Below are positions 7,604 through 17,236 of a stretch of 64,000 nt of DNA, one piece after another. The DNA comes from Bacteroidaceae bacterium. Its GTDB lineage: Bacteria; Bacteroidota; Bacteroidia; Bacteroidales; Bacteroidaceae. The notes under the pieces were generated by a model that did no database searches, was not told the origin of the DNA, and saw nothing but the letters and a program-made list of their open reading frames with translations. Each line of letters opens with the position of its first letter. The first letter of the stretch is position 1. The translations under genes were made by a program, and so were the position numbers. The DNA lies in contig JAGBKI010000061.1 in assembly GCA_017933995.1 (NCBI GenBank), forward strand, positions 54,249 through 118,248, written 5' to 3'.

Positions 7604-9634
7604 ATGCGTACCGTTCTGCTCACCGTTGCCTTTGCCGCCGCCTTGACTGTGGCGGGGCAACCTGCTGTGGACTTGGCACTGCGCCGCGCATTGGCGGGAA
7701 GCACTCCCGCCGCCTATGCCACACGCGCAGAAAGCACCGCTGCCGACTTGCACAATGTGGTCATTCGACAGAAAGACGGCACACGCTCGTTGCTACCCAG
7801 TTGCATACACATCGGTGGCGACATCTACACCGCGCGCGTAAGCCTCGCCGAACTGGCTGCGTTGGCTGCCGACACCTCGGTGGTGCGTCTCGCCGCCTCC
7901 ACGCGCCACCGCCTCCTCACCGACCGCACGCGCGAAGCGACGGGAGCCGACCGCGTGCAGGCCGCCGAGGCACTCGACGCGCCGTTCACGGGACGCGGCG
8001 TGCTGATTGCCGTCATCGACGAGGGCTTTGAGTATCGGCACGCCGCCTTCCTCGATGCCGACGGACAGAGTCGCGTGCGCGGCGTGTGGAACCGCCGTGT
8101 AGAGGGCAGCGTGCCCACCGCCGATATCCCCACGGGCGGCGACGGCTACAGCGGCACGGGTGGACACGCCACCCACACGGCCTGCATTGCTGCCGGACGC
8201 GCCGCAGGCACATCGGCCTACTACGGCATGGCTCCCGATGCCGCTCTCGTCTTTATTCCCTCGAACCTCGACAACGCCGAACTGCTCGAAGACGCGGCAT
8301 ACGTGGCCAGCGTGGCGCGCGAGGCGGGTGTGCCGTGGATTATCAACATCAGTTTTGGCTCGCACGAGGGTTCGCACGACGGCCTCGACCTTTACAGCCG
8401 CACGATGGACAGTCTGCTGCGCGCCAGCGGCGGTTTTCTCGTTGCCGCAATGGGCAACGAAGGCGGCGACAAGCTCCACGCCGCCGCCACACCCGCTTCG
8501 CCCACTGACACCCTGCGTTTCCTCATCACGCCGACGGGCGCGGAAGCGATGATCGACCTTTGGGCGCAGGCCGACGACTCCTTGCGCCATTTCACGATGC
8601 GTCCGTTTGTGCTTGTCGACGGTGCGGTCGACTACACAGCCGTAGACCTCTCGACAGCATTCCTTGAAGAAATCAGCCCCGACAATCGCAAGCAGCATGG
8701 CGGCCTGCTTGTGGGGCGCAGTGCCCTTTCCGTCGGCGGCACATACTGCCCTGTCGGCATCGAAGTGTGTGGCGCGTCGGGCATCAGCGTTCACGCCTGG
8801 ACAGACGACGGCATGGGCGTCTTCAGCAGCCCCGACGCGCGCTTCGTCACGGGCGACGACCACTACCTTGTCTGCGAGGGCGGCGCCTGCGTGCCGTCGG
8901 CCATCGCCGTGGGAGCGTACACCGCCGCCAACACCACGGCGCGCCTAAACGGCGGCACGGTGTCGTTCAGCCAGTACACCGTGGGGCAAATTTGCCCGTT
9001 CAGTAACAGCGGCCCCTACCTGGGCAGTGAGTCAAAACCTACAGTCGTTGCGCCCGGTGCCGTGGTGCGCTCGGCGGTGTCGAAAGCCGCGCCCGACTTC
9101 TCAGCCCGCGCCTCCACGCTCGTCGAGAAACAGACTGTGGAAGGCGAGGCGTACTACTACGGCTACAAGTCGGGCACGTCGATGTCCACACCCGTCGTGA
9201 CAGGCATTCTCGCCCTATGGCTCGAAGCCTGCCCCACGCTGACACAGGCCGACGTACTCGAAATCCTGCGCACCACAAGTCGCCCCGAAGCCGACGCCCT
9301 GCGCTGGGGCTACGGGCGCATCGACGCTTACGAGGGGCTGAAAGCCGCCTTGGACATTGCCGCGCAGACAGGCATAGAGCGCACACGGCAGAGCGACTTT
9401 CCTGCCGCCCTGCGCCGCACCCCCAGCGGCTGGGATGTCCTTGCCTGCCGCGACGAGGCTGCGCTCCAGTGGCGCATCTGCGACGCTGGCGGGCGCACCC
9501 TCTTGCAAGGCGCTCACCCTTCCCCCGCCCAGGCCGCCTCGTTCCACATCTCCACCAACGCCCTCCCGCACGGTGTCTACATACTCCGTATACATATAGG
9601 TGCGCACGAGGCCGTCCGCAAGTTTGTGCAGTGA
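7604..9634 (+). CDS. secreted S8 (subtilisin-like) serine protease with type IX-type sorting tail
   Basis: The 676-residue protein has a signal peptide (1-18), a ~110-residue pro-region and a subtilase domain. The catalytic triad is Asp139 (AVIDEGFEYRH), His188 (GGHATHTACIA) and Ser526 (GTSMSTPVVTG), with the oxyanion Asn at about 285 (MGNEGG). A large insert of about 200 residues separates Asn from Ser. The last ~70 residues (WDVLAC, then LQWRICDAGGRTLLQG, GVYILRI, RKFVQ) look like a type A C-terminal sorting domain, which directs proteins through the type IX system to the cell surface. It probably degrades or processes extracellular protein. Confidence 0.92.
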   Translation: MRTVLLTVAFAAALTVAGQPAVDLALRRALAGSTPAAYATRAESTAADLHNVVIRQKDGTRSLLPSCIHIGGDIYTARVSLAELAALAADTSVVRLAASTRHRLLTDRTREATGADRVQAAEALDAPFTGRGVLIAVIDEGFEYRHAAFLDADGQSRVRGVWNRRVEGSVPTADIPTGGDGYSGTGGHATHTACIAAGRAAGTSAYYGMAPDAALVFIPSNLDNAELLEDAAYVASVAREAGVPWIINISFGSHEGSHDGLDLYSRTMDSLLRASGGFLVAAMGNEGGDKLHAAATPASPTDTLRFLITPTGAEAMIDLWAQADDSLRHFTMRPFVLVDGAVDYTAVDLSTAFLEEISPDNRKQHGGLLVGRSALSVGGTYCPVGIEVCGASGISVHAWTDDGMGVFSSPDARFVTGDDHYLVCEGGACVPSAIAVGAYTAANTTARLNGGTVSFSQYTVGQICPFSNSGPYLGSESKPTVVAPGAVVRSAVSKAAPDFSARASTLVEKQTVEGEAYYYGYKSGTSMSTPVVTGILALWLEACPTLTQADVLEILRTTSRPEADALRWGYGRIDAYEGLKAALDIAAQTGIERTRQSDFPAALRRTPSGWDVLACRDEAALQWRICDAGGRTLLQGAHPSPAQAASFHISTNALPHGVYILRIHIGAHEAVRKFVQ

Positions 9635-9635
9635 G

Positions 9636-9765
9636 GGAGTTAATCTGTTGATGAGTTAATCTGTTGATAAGTTGTTTGCCACTGCGCCCATCAGCCCCAT
9701 CTCCCTCAGCACCCCCTGCCAACTGATTAACTAATCAACTTATAAACTGATAAACTAAAAACCAA
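9636..9765. repeat. short-period direct and inverted repeats between subtilase and ndk
   Basis: GAGTTAATCTGTTGAT occurs twice in tandem (9636-9672). A roughly complementary tract, ACTGATTAACTAATCAACTTATAAACTGATAAACT, lies at 9719-9758. Together they can form a long imperfect stem after the subtilase. A similar tract is at 58155-58242. Confidence 0.6.
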
Positions 9766-9775
9766 CTCAAAACCT

Positions 9776-10243
9776 ATGGCACTCGAAAAAACACTCGTAC
9801 TGCTGAAGCCCGGCACCGTGCAGCGTGCGCTTGTCGGCGAAGTGATTAACCGCTTTGAGCGCAAGGGCCTGCGCATTGCCGGTCTCAAGATGATGCAACT
9901 CACCGACGCCATCCTGTCGGAGCACTACGCCCACTTGGCCGACAAGCCCTTCTTCCAGCGCGTCAAGGACTCCATGATGGCTTGCCCCGTCGTGGCCCTG
10001 TGTCTCGAAGGTGTGGACGCCATCGAAGTGGTGCGCACCCTGGCTGGCCCCACCAACGGACGCAAGGCCCCTGCCGGCACCATCCGTGGCGACTATTCCA
10101 TGAGTTTCCAGGAGAACATCGTTCACGCCAGCGACGGCCCCGAAACCGCCCGCGCCGAGGTGGCCCGCTTCTTCCGCCCGGAGGAGATTTACGACTGGAC
10201 GCCCAACAACCGCCTCTCCACCTACGCCAACGACGAATTCTAA
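9776..10243 (+). CDS. ndk: nucleoside diphosphate kinase
   Basis: This 155-residue cytosolic enzyme transfers the gamma-phosphate of ATP to nucleoside diphosphates through a phospho-histidine. It starts EKTLVLLKPGTVQR, contains the family core and shows the active-site signature N-I-V-H-A-S-D with His117. Length and motif order are normal for the family. It stands upstream of purF, carA and carB, so the block concentrates nucleotide metabolism. A strong hairpin (10261-10309) follows, so it is probably a separate transcript. Confidence 0.97.
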   Translation: MALEKTLVLLKPGTVQRALVGEVINRFERKGLRIAGLKMMQLTDAILSEHYAHLADKPFFQRVKDSMMACPVVALCLEGVDAIEVVRTLAGPTNGRKAPAGTIRGDYSMSFQENIVHASDGPETARAEVARFFRPEEIYDWTPNNRLSTYANDEF

Positions 10244-10260
10244 GCCCTATGCACAAACAA

Positions 10261-10309
10261 GCAGACGCACCGACAACGCTCCCAAACGGGAGTGCGTCGG
10301 TGCATCTGC
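10261..10309 (+). terminator. strong hairpin after ndk
   Basis: GCAGACGCACCGAC and GTCGGTGCATCTGC pair as the outer stem, with CTCCC and GGGAG as the inner stem around an AAAC loop. About 20 pairs form with a few bulges. There is no T-run, so the end may be Rho-dependent or the hairpin may stabilise the 3' end. Confidence 0.6.
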
Positions 10310-10410
10310 GGATATAGGCATTTGGAAAACGGGCTTTGCAACAGCGCAAAGAAGCATGGCAACCCTGCAAAAATGTTGGCGGATAATTTTTCGTTGCAAC
10401 TGCGAAACAC

Positions 10411-10418
10411 TATCTTTG
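10411..10418 (+). promoter_or_regulatory. -7 box of the purF promoter
   Basis: TATCTTTG followed by CC matches the TAnnTTTG consensus, 78 nt before the purF start. A T-rich tract at 10387-10391 may serve as -33; it is not a good TTTG. Confidence 0.55.
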
Positions 10419-10495
10419 CCCCAAAAGCAATTCTCACAAACCCGGTCACCCGGAATTTCCTAACGAGGTTTTACACCACTTCTTCCCCCTCGCGA

Positions 10496-12394
10496 ATGGA
10501 ACCACTCAAACACGAATGTGGCGTGGCGATGGTGCGGCTGCGCAAGCCCCTCGCCCACTACGCCGCGAAGTACGGCACCTGGCGCTACGGCCTCAACAAA
10601 CTGGCCCTGCTGATGGAGAAACAGCACAACCGGGGTCAGGAGGGCGCGGGCATCGCCTGCATCAAGACGCGCGCGGCGCAAGGCGAGGAGTTCATGTTCC
10701 GCGAGCGCGCCGAAGGGGCACAAGGCATCGAGGCTGTGCTGCGCGAAGCGGGCCGTCAGATTGACGCCTTCAGCCCCGAGCAGCGCCACGACGCGGCGTT
10801 CGCCGAGCACCACATCCCCTTTGCGGGCGAAATCTATATGGGCCACCTCCGGTACAGCACCACCGGCAAGCGTGGCCTTTCGTTTGTCCACCCCTTTATG
10901 CGCCGCAGCAACTGGCGGGCGAAGAACATGGCTCTGTGCGCCAACTTCAACCTCACCAACGTCGACGAGGTGTTCGCCGAAATCGCCGCCAAGGGGCAGC
11001 ATCCGCGCATGGTGGCCGACACGTTCATCCTGCTCGAACAGATAGGCCACCGCCTCGACCGCGAGAGCGAGCGCCTCTTCCAGCAGGCTTTCGCCGACGG
11101 CCTGCGCGACCGCGACATCACCGATTACATCGAAGCCCACATCGACCTGGCCAACGTGTTGCGCACCTCCGCCCCGTCGTGGGACGGCGGCTACGTTGTC
11201 TGCGGTGCCACCGGCAGCGGCGAAATGATGACCCTGCGCGACCCGTGGGGCATACGCCCCGCTTTCTGGTACGCCGACGACGAGGTGGTGGCCGTGGCCA
11301 GCGAACGCCCAGTGCTACAGACCACATTCGACGTCGCCACCGACGAGGTGAACGAACTGCAACCCGGACAAGCGCTCTTCGTCAGCAAAGACGCCCAACT
11401 GCGCATCGAGCAGATCATCCCCGCGCGCGGCCACTGCGCCTGCTCCTTCGAGCGCATCTACTTCAGCCGGGGCAACGACGCCGCCATCTACCGCGAGCGC
11501 AAGGAACTGGGCCGCCAACTGGTGCAGCCCGTGCTGAAAGCCATTGGCGGCGACGTGGCCAACACCGTCTTCTCCTACATCCCCAACACTGCCGAGGCCG
11601 CTTTCTACGGTCTGGTGCAGGGCTTCAACGAACACCTCAACCGGCAGAAGCACGAGGAAATCGAGGCGTTCTTCAAGAACCCGCCCGCTGACCCCGCCGT
11701 GGCCACGCAACTCATCGACAGCATCCTCTCGCGCCGCGTCAGGACGGAAAAGGTGGCGTGGAAGGACATCAAGATGCGCACCTTCATCAGCGACAGCGCC
11801 AGCCGCAGCGACATGGCCGCCCACGTCTACGACATCACCTACGGCGCGCTGCGTCCCCACCGCGACAACCTCGTCATCATCGACGACAGCATCGTGCGCG
11901 GCACCACGCTGCGCGAGAGCATCCTGCGCATCCTCGACCGCCTCAACCCGCGCCGCATCGTCATCGTCAGCAGCGCCCCGCAGGTGCGCTACCCCGACTA
12001 CTATGGCATCGATATGGCCTCGATGGAGGAGTTCATCGCCTTCCGCGCCGCCGTCGAGCTACTCGTGGAGCGCGGACAGTGGCAGCGCCTGCACGACATC
12101 TACAACCGCTGCAAGGCGCAGCAGCACCTGCCCAAAGAGCAGGTCGAGAACTGTGTGCGCGACCTCTACAACGGCCTCACGCAGGAGGAAATCAGCGAGA
12201 AGATGGTCGAGATGCTGCGCCCCGAGGGTGTCAAGACCGAAATTCACTTCGTCTACCAGACACTCGAAGGTCTGCACCGCGCCTGCCCCGACCACCCCGG
12301 CGACTGGTTCTTCAGCGGCCACTACCCCACCCCCGGCGGCAACAAGCGCGTGAACGAGGCCTTCATCAAGTTCTTTGAGAGCAAGAGACACTGA
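10496..12394 (+). CDS. purF: amidophosphoribosyltransferase (glutamine PRPP amidotransferase)
   Basis: This is the first committed enzyme of purine synthesis: PRPP + glutamine gives 5-phosphoribosylamine. The start is ATG 10496 (MEPLKHECGV); the frame is open further upstream but crosses the promoter. Cys8 is the probable N-terminal nucleophile, exposed after removal of a 7-residue propeptide. The glutaminase domain shows MEKQHNRGQEGAG and GHLRYST. The phosphoribosyltransferase domain has the PRPP loop VIIDDSIVRGTT. At 632 residues it is longer than the ~500 of classical PurF, as in other Bacteroidales, with an extended C-terminus (EGVKTEIHFVYQTLEGLHRA). carA follows after a repeat-filled gap. 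Confidence 0.95.
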   Translation: MEPLKHECGVAMVRLRKPLAHYAAKYGTWRYGLNKLALLMEKQHNRGQEGAGIACIKTRAAQGEEFMFRERAEGAQGIEAVLREAGRQIDAFSPEQRHDAAFAEHHIPFAGEIYMGHLRYSTTGKRGLSFVHPFMRRSNWRAKNMALCANFNLTNVDEVFAEIAAKGQHPRMVADTFILLEQIGHRLDRESERLFQQAFADGLRDRDITDYIEAHIDLANVLRTSAPSWDGGYVVCGATGSGEMMTLRDPWGIRPAFWYADDEVVAVASERPVLQTTFDVATDEVNELQPGQALFVSKDAQLRIEQIIPARGHCACSFERIYFSRGNDAAIYRERKELGRQLVQPVLKAIGGDVANTVFSYIPNTAEAAFYGLVQGFNEHLNRQKHEEIEAFFKNPPADPAVATQLIDSILSRRVRTEKVAWKDIKMRTFISDSASRSDMAAHVYDITYGALRPHRDNLVIIDDSIVRGTTLRESILRILDRLNPRRIVIVSSAPQVRYPDYYGIDMASMEEFIAFRAAVELLVERGQWQRLHDIYNRCKAQQHLPKEQVENCVRDLYNGLTQEEISEKMVEMLRPEGVKTEIHFVYQTLEGLHRACPDHPGDWFFSGHYPTPGGNKRVNEAFIKFFESKRH

Positions 12395-12397
12395 AGA

Positions 12398-12536
12398 AAA
12401 AGGAGTTAGAAGAAGTTAAAGAGGAGTTATAGGGAGTTAAAGGCCATTGGCTTCCCTGCCTCCCTCTTCCACACATTTCACTAACACCACAAACGGCTTC
12501 TAACTCCTCTTTAACTCCCCTAAACTCCCCTTTTAT
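12398..12536. repeat. inverted short-period repeats between purF and carA
   Basis: The GGAGTTAGAAG...GAGTTAAAGG tract (12400-12441) is mirrored by CTTCTAACTCCTCTTTAACTCC at 12496-12525, giving a long imperfect stem. The same CTTCTAACTCC/TTTAACTCC wording recurs at 58301-58336. Confidence 0.6.
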
Positions 12537-13613
12537 ATGCACTCCACCCTAATCCTCGAAGACGGCACAACGTTCGCCGGGCGCAGTTTCGGCGCCCCCG
12601 TGAGCGTGGGCGGCGAGGTGGTGTTCAACACCGCCATGACAGGCTACGTCGAGAGCCTCACCGACCCCTCCTACGCCGGACAGCTGATGACGCTCACCTA
12701 CCCCCTTGTGGGCAACTACGGCGTGCCGCCCTTCTGCGTGCGCCCCGACGGCCTGGCCGACTTTATGGAGAGCGACCGCATCTACGCCAGCGCGCTCATC
12801 GTGAGCGACTACAGCACCGACCACAGCCACTGGAACGCCGTGGAGAGCCTCGACGCCTGGATGAAACGCGAAGGCGTGCCGGGCATCACGGGCATCGACA
12901 CCCGCGCACTGACCAAAGTGCTGCGCCGCCACGGCGTGATGATGGGCAAACTCGTCGTCGAGGGCGACCGCCCCGAGGACGTGCGCGAGGAGAACTACGG
13001 CGAGGTGAACTACGTCGAGCGCGTGTCGTGCAAGGAGGTCATCCGCTACAACGAAGGCGCACAGAAACGCGTCGTGCTCGTGGACTGCGGCGTGAAGCAC
13101 AACATCCTGCGCAGCCTCGTCAGCCGGGGCGTGGAGGTGGTGCGCGTGCCGTGGGACTACGACTTCAACGCCCTCGACTTCGACGGTCTGTTCCTCGCCA
13201 ACGGCCCCGGCGACCCCGACCGCTGCGGGCGCACCGTGGCCAACGTCCGCAAGTTCCTCGGGCAGGAGCGCGTGCGCCCCTTGATGGGCATCTGCATGGG
13301 CAACCAACTGCTCTCGAAAGCCGCCGGCTGCACCGTCTATAAACTCAAGTACGGCCACCGCAGCCACAACCAGCCCGTGCGCCAGGTGGGCACCGACCGC
13401 TGCTTCATCACCAGCCAGAACCACGGCTTCGCCGTCAATACCGACAACCTGCCCGCCGACTGGCAGCCCTACTTCGTCAATATGAACGACGGCTCGAACG
13501 AGGGCATCCGCCACACCGCGCGCCCCTGGTTCTCCGCCCAGTTCCACCCCGAAGCCTGCGGCGGCCCCACCGACACCATGTTCCTCTTCGACGACTTCGT
13601 AAAACTGCTCTAA
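12537..13613 (+). CDS. carA: carbamoyl-phosphate synthase small (glutaminase) subunit
   Basis: The 358-residue subunit releases ammonia from glutamine and channels it to CarB for carbamoyl phosphate, which feeds pyrimidine and arginine synthesis. The N-terminal CPSase_sm domain shows GEVVFNTAMTGYVESLTDPSY. The class I glutaminase domain has Cys253 (GICMGNQLL), His337 and Glu339 (FHPEA) as the triad. GICMGN replaces the more common GICLGH, but the nucleophile is intact. carB starts 61 bp downstream. Confidence 0.97.
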   Translation: MHSTLILEDGTTFAGRSFGAPVSVGGEVVFNTAMTGYVESLTDPSYAGQLMTLTYPLVGNYGVPPFCVRPDGLADFMESDRIYASALIVSDYSTDHSHWNAVESLDAWMKREGVPGITGIDTRALTKVLRRHGVMMGKLVVEGDRPEDVREENYGEVNYVERVSCKEVIRYNEGAQKRVVLVDCGVKHNILRSLVSRGVEVVRVPWDYDFNALDFDGLFLANGPGDPDRCGRTVANVRKFLGQERVRPLMGICMGNQLLSKAAGCTVYKLKYGHRSHNQPVRQVGTDRCFITSQNHGFAVNTDNLPADWQPYFVNMNDGSNEGIRHTARPWFSAQFHPEACGGPTDTMFLFDDFVKLL

Positions 13614-13674
13614 GCCTCCCCGCCGTCCTGTCTGTTGCCGCAGTGCAGCAACAGACACAACCCCACCCCGACCT

Positions 13675-16600
13675 ATGACAGACCAAACGATAAAGAAAGT
13701 ACTGCTGCTCGGCTCCGGCGCGCTGAAAATCGGCGAAGCGGGCGAGTTCGACTACAGCGGCTCGCAAGCCCTCAAAGCGCTGCGCGAAGAGGGCATAGAG
13801 ACCGTGCTCATCAACCCCAACATCGCCACCGTGCAGACCAGCGAGGGCGTGGCCGACCACATCTACTTCCTGCCCGTCACACCCTTCTTCGTCGAGAAAA
13901 TCATCGCCCGCGAACGCCCGCAGGGCATCCTGCTGGCTTTCGGCGGACAGACCGCGCTGAACTGCGGCGTGCAGCTCTACGAAAGCGGCGTGTTCGAGAA
14001 ATACGGCGTAAAAGTGCTCGGCACCCCCGTGCGCGCCATTATGGACACCGAGGACCGCGACCTCTTCGTGCGCCGCCTTGACGAAATCGGCGTGAAGACC
14101 ATCAAGAGCGAAGCCTGCGCCGACGCCGCTGCTGCGCGCGCCGCTGCCGCCACACTGGGCTATCCCGTCATTGTGCGCGCCGCCTACGCCCTGGGCGGAC
14201 TGGGCAGCGGGTTCGCGGCGGACGAGCAGGAACTCGACACCATCCTTGAAAAAGCCTTCGCTTTCTCGCCACAGGTGCTCGTCGAGAAGAGTCTCAAGGG
14301 CTGGAAAGAGATCGAGTACGAAGTGGTGCGCGACCGCTACGACAACTGCATCACGGTGTGCAACATGGAGAACTTCGACCCCCTGGGCATCCACACCGGA
14401 GAGAGCATCGTCATCGCCCCGTCGCAGACGCTCACCAACTCGGAGTACCACAAACTGCGCGAACTGGCCATACGCATCGTGCGCCACGTCGGCATCGTGG
14501 GCGAGTGCAACGTGCAGTACGCCTTCGACCCGCAGAGCGAGGACTACCGCGTCATCGAGGTGAACGCCCGCCTCTCGCGCTCGTCCGCGCTGGCCAGCAA
14601 GGCCACAGGCTATCCCCTGGCCTTCGTCGCGGCCAAACTCGGTCTGGGCTACGGCCTCTTCGAACTGAAAAACAGCGTGACGCGCACCACGAGCGCCTTC
14701 TTCGAACCCGCGCTGGACTACGTCGTGTGCAAGATTCCGCGCTGGGACCTCGGCAAATTCCGTGGCGTGGACCGCGAACTCGGCTCGTCGATGAAGAGCG
14801 TCGGCGAGGTGATGGCCATAGGCCGCACGTTCGAGGAGGCCGTGCAGAAAGGCATCCGTATGATAGGCCAGGGGCTGCACGGCTTCGTGGGCAACCGCGA
14901 GCTGAAGATTGACAACGTCGAGGCGTCGCTCGCCGCACCCACCGACAAGCGCCTGCTGGTCATAGAGAAAGCCTTCTTCGACGGCATGAGCGTGGAGCGC
15001 ATCCACGAACTGACGAAGATTGACAAGTGGTTCCTCTACAAACTTCAGAACATCTTCCGCACCAACGCCCGCCTGCGCGCCGTCCCCACGCTCGCCGACC
15101 TCTCGGACGACCTGCTGCTTCAGGCCAAGCGCGAGGGCTTCACCGACTTCCAGATAGCCCGCGCCGTAGCCACCGGCAGCCCCGCGCACGCCCCCAGCGG
15201 CGACGACGTGCGCGCCGAGCGCAAACGGCGCGGCATACTGCCCGTCGTGAAGCGCATCGACACGCTGGCAGCCGAATACCCCGCCAAGACCAACTACCTC
15301 TACCTCACCTACAGCGGCACCACCCACGACGTGCGCTACGAGGGCGACCGACGCAGCGTCGTCGTGCTGGGCAGCGGAGCCTACCGCATCGGCAGCAGCG
15401 TCGAGTTCGACTGGTGCGGCGTGCAGGCGCTGGAGACCATACGCAAGGAGGGGCTGCGCAGCGTCATGATCAACTACAACCCCGAGACCGTCTCGACGGA
15501 CTACGACATGTGCGACCGCCTATACTTCGACGAACTGACCTTCGAGCGCGTGATGGACATCATCGAACTCGAAACGCCGCGCGGCGTCATCGTCAGCACC
15601 GGCGGGCAGATACCCAACAACCTCGCCATGCGCCTCGACGCCAACGCGGTGCCCATCCTCGGCACGGCGGCGCGCTACATCGACAACGCAGAGGACCGCG
15701 AGAAGTTCAGCGAAATGTTGCGCCGCATCGGTGTGGACCAGCCCGAGTGGAGCGCGCTCACCACGATGGACGACATACGCGGCTTCATCGACCGCGTGGG
15801 CTTCCCCGTACTGGTGCGCCCCAGCTACGTGCTCAGCGGAGCGGCCATGAACGTGTGCAGCAACTGGGAGGAACTCGAACGCTTCCTGCTGTTGGCCGCC
15901 AACGTGTCGAAAGAACACCCCGTCGTCGTCTCGCAGTTCATCGAGCACGCCAAGGAGATTGAGATGGACGCCGTGGCGCGCGACGGCGAAGTCATCGCCT
16001 ACGCCATCAGCGAGCACATCGAGTTCGCCGGCGTGCACAGCGGCGACGCCACCATACAGTTCCCGCCCCAGAAACTCTACGTCGAGACCGTGCGCCGCAT
16101 CAAGAAGATTTCGCGCCAGATAGCCCGCGAACTCCACATCAGCGGCCCCTTCAACATACAGTTCCTTGCCCGCGAGAACGACATCAAGGTCATCGAGTGC
16201 AACCTCCGCGCCTCGCGCTCCTTCCCCTTCGTGAGCAAGGTGCTCAAGGTGAACCTCATCGAACTGGCCACGCGCGTGATGCTCGGCCTGCCCGTCGAGC
16301 CGCCCTCCGCCTCGCTCTTCGACCTCGACTATGTGGGCGTCAAAGCCTCGCAGTTCAGCTTCAACCGCCTGCAAAACGCCGACCCCGTGCTGGGCGTCGA
16401 CATGAGCAGCACCGGCGAGGTGGGCTGCATCGGCGACGACAGCCAGGACGCGCTGATGAAAGCCCTCCTGAGCGTCGGCCAGCGTATCCCCGAGAAGAAC
16501 ATCCTCCTCTCCACCGGCAACGCCCTGCAAAAGGCCGACCTGCTGCCTGCCGCACGCACGCTTGTCAAACACGGCTACAACCTCTACGCCACCCCCGGCA

Positions 16601-16920
16601 CCAGCCGCTACCTCACCGAGAACGGCGTGCAGAACACGCTCGTCAGCTGGCCCAGCGACGCCCAGGGCACACCCGCCACCGACGCCGACCGGCCCGAAAA
16701 CGTCCTCGACCTGATGCACCGTGGCGGCGTGGATTTCGTGGTGAACGTCCCGAAAGACCTCACCCCGCGCGAACTGACCAACGGCTACAAGGTGCGCCGC
16801 ACCGCCGTCGACCTCAACATCCCGCTCATCACCAACGCCCGCCTCGCCTCCGCCTTCATCTCCGCCTTCTGCACCCTCACCCCCGACGACATCGAGGTCA
16901 AGAGTTGGGAGGAATACTAA
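13675..16920 (+). CDS. carB: carbamoyl-phosphate synthase large subunit
   Basis: The 1081-residue protein has the expected duplicated architecture. The first synthetase half begins KKVLLLGSGALKIGEAGEFDYSG. An oligomerisation region (around 400-545) follows, then a second half begins VVLGSGAYRIGSSVEFDWC. Each half has an ATP-grasp domain (ALGGLGSGF; VRPSYVLSGAAM). The C-terminal MGS-like allosteric domain (LLSTGNALQKADLLPAARTL, then HGYNLYATPGTSRYL) normally binds UMP or ornithine. It forms the complex with CarA directly upstream. It ends at 16920 and is convergent with pepT. Confidence 0.97.
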   Translation: MTDQTIKKVLLLGSGALKIGEAGEFDYSGSQALKALREEGIETVLINPNIATVQTSEGVADHIYFLPVTPFFVEKIIARERPQGILLAFGGQTALNCGVQLYESGVFEKYGVKVLGTPVRAIMDTEDRDLFVRRLDEIGVKTIKSEACADAAAARAAAATLGYPVIVRAAYALGGLGSGFAADEQELDTILEKAFAFSPQVLVEKSLKGWKEIEYEVVRDRYDNCITVCNMENFDPLGIHTGESIVIAPSQTLTNSEYHKLRELAIRIVRHVGIVGECNVQYAFDPQSEDYRVIEVNARLSRSSALASKATGYPLAFVAAKLGLGYGLFELKNSVTRTTSAFFEPALDYVVCKIPRWDLGKFRGVDRELGSSMKSVGEVMAIGRTFEEAVQKGIRMIGQGLHGFVGNRELKIDNVEASLAAPTDKRLLVIEKAFFDGMSVERIHELTKIDKWFLYKLQNIFRTNARLRAVPTLADLSDDLLLQAKREGFTDFQIARAVATGSPAHAPSGDDVRAERKRRGILPVVKRIDTLAAEYPAKTNYLYLTYSGTTHDVRYEGDRRSVVVLGSGAYRIGSSVEFDWCGVQALETIRKEGLRSVMINYNPETVSTDYDMCDRLYFDELTFERVMDIIELETPRGVIVSTGGQIPNNLAMRLDANAVPILGTAARYIDNAEDREKFSEMLRRIGVDQPEWSALTTMDDIRGFIDRVGFPVLVRPSYVLSGAAMNVCSNWEELERFLLLAANVSKEHPVVVSQFIEHAKEIEMDAVARDGEVIAYAISEHIEFAGVHSGDATIQFPPQKLYVETVRRIKKISRQIARELHISGPFNIQFLARENDIKVIECNLRASRSFPFVSKVLKVNLIELATRVMLGLPVEPPSASLFDLDYVGVKASQFSFNRLQNADPVLGVDMSSTGEVGCIGDDSQDALMKALLSVGQRIPEKNILLSTGNALQKADLLPAARTLVKHGYNLYATPGTSRYLTENGVQNTLVSWPSDAQGTPATDADRPENVLDLMHRGGVDFVVNVPKDLTPRELTNGYKVRRTAVDLNIPLITNARLASAFISAFCTLTPDDIEVKSWEEY

Positions 16921-17083
16921 GAGGCTTTCTCGGTTAATAATCAAAAGTTAATTTTCCGTTCTCGACGTCTTTATTCGCGCGGCCTTGCGTCCTTTGGACG
17001 GCCTCAGAGGCCGCCTAAAGGGAAACTTTGTTAAGTTCATACCCTGCCTACTTATTTGGCTGAAGCGTCTCTATCTGCTGCAA

Positions 17084-17130
17084 AAGGCTTGGCTTCACGA
17101 CGGAATGTCCGTTCGGTGAAGCCAAGCCTT
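17084..17130. terminator. bidirectional hairpin between carB and pepT
   Basis: AAGGCTTGGCTTCAC (17084-17098) and GTGAAGCCAAGCCTT (17116-17130) are perfect 15-bp arms, with an inner CGGA/TCCG pairing. It lies between convergent genes and probably ends both transcripts. The stretch 16921-17083 holds a GC-rich imperfect hairpin near 16980-17025 and otherwise nothing seen. Confidence 0.75.
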
Positions 17131-17219
17131 GTTATAAGGGACTAAACCTTGTTATAAGGGGAACAAGTCTTGTTATAAAAGCCCCAAGGGTTTGTTATAA
17201 GGTGAAGCCAGGGCTTGTT
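17127..17219. repeat. tandem array with CTTGTTATAAGG units, period 20-23 nt
   Basis: TTGTTATAA begins at 17129, 17149, 17170 and 17192, and a degenerate TTGTTGAAA at 17215. Units such as CCTTGTTATAAGG are themselves palindromic. The period is close to the exact 21 nt of the other arrays in this window. Confidence 0.75.
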
Positions 17220-17236
17220 GAAAGTTATTGCGTGCC

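Noticed and set aside
13477-15327. 616-codon minus-strand open frame opposite carA/carB
   Set aside because: It is a shadow of GC-rich coding DNA; its translation is low-complexity Ala/Val/Gly/His with no family likeness, and carA/carB are certain. The same applies to long opposite frames at 4191, 5330, 15520, 30053, 31531 and 50261.
16921-17236. tRNA or other structured RNA between carB and pepT
   Set aside because: Only simple hairpins and the tandem array are seen; no cloverleaf or conserved RNA core. No tRNA was recognised anywhere in the window.
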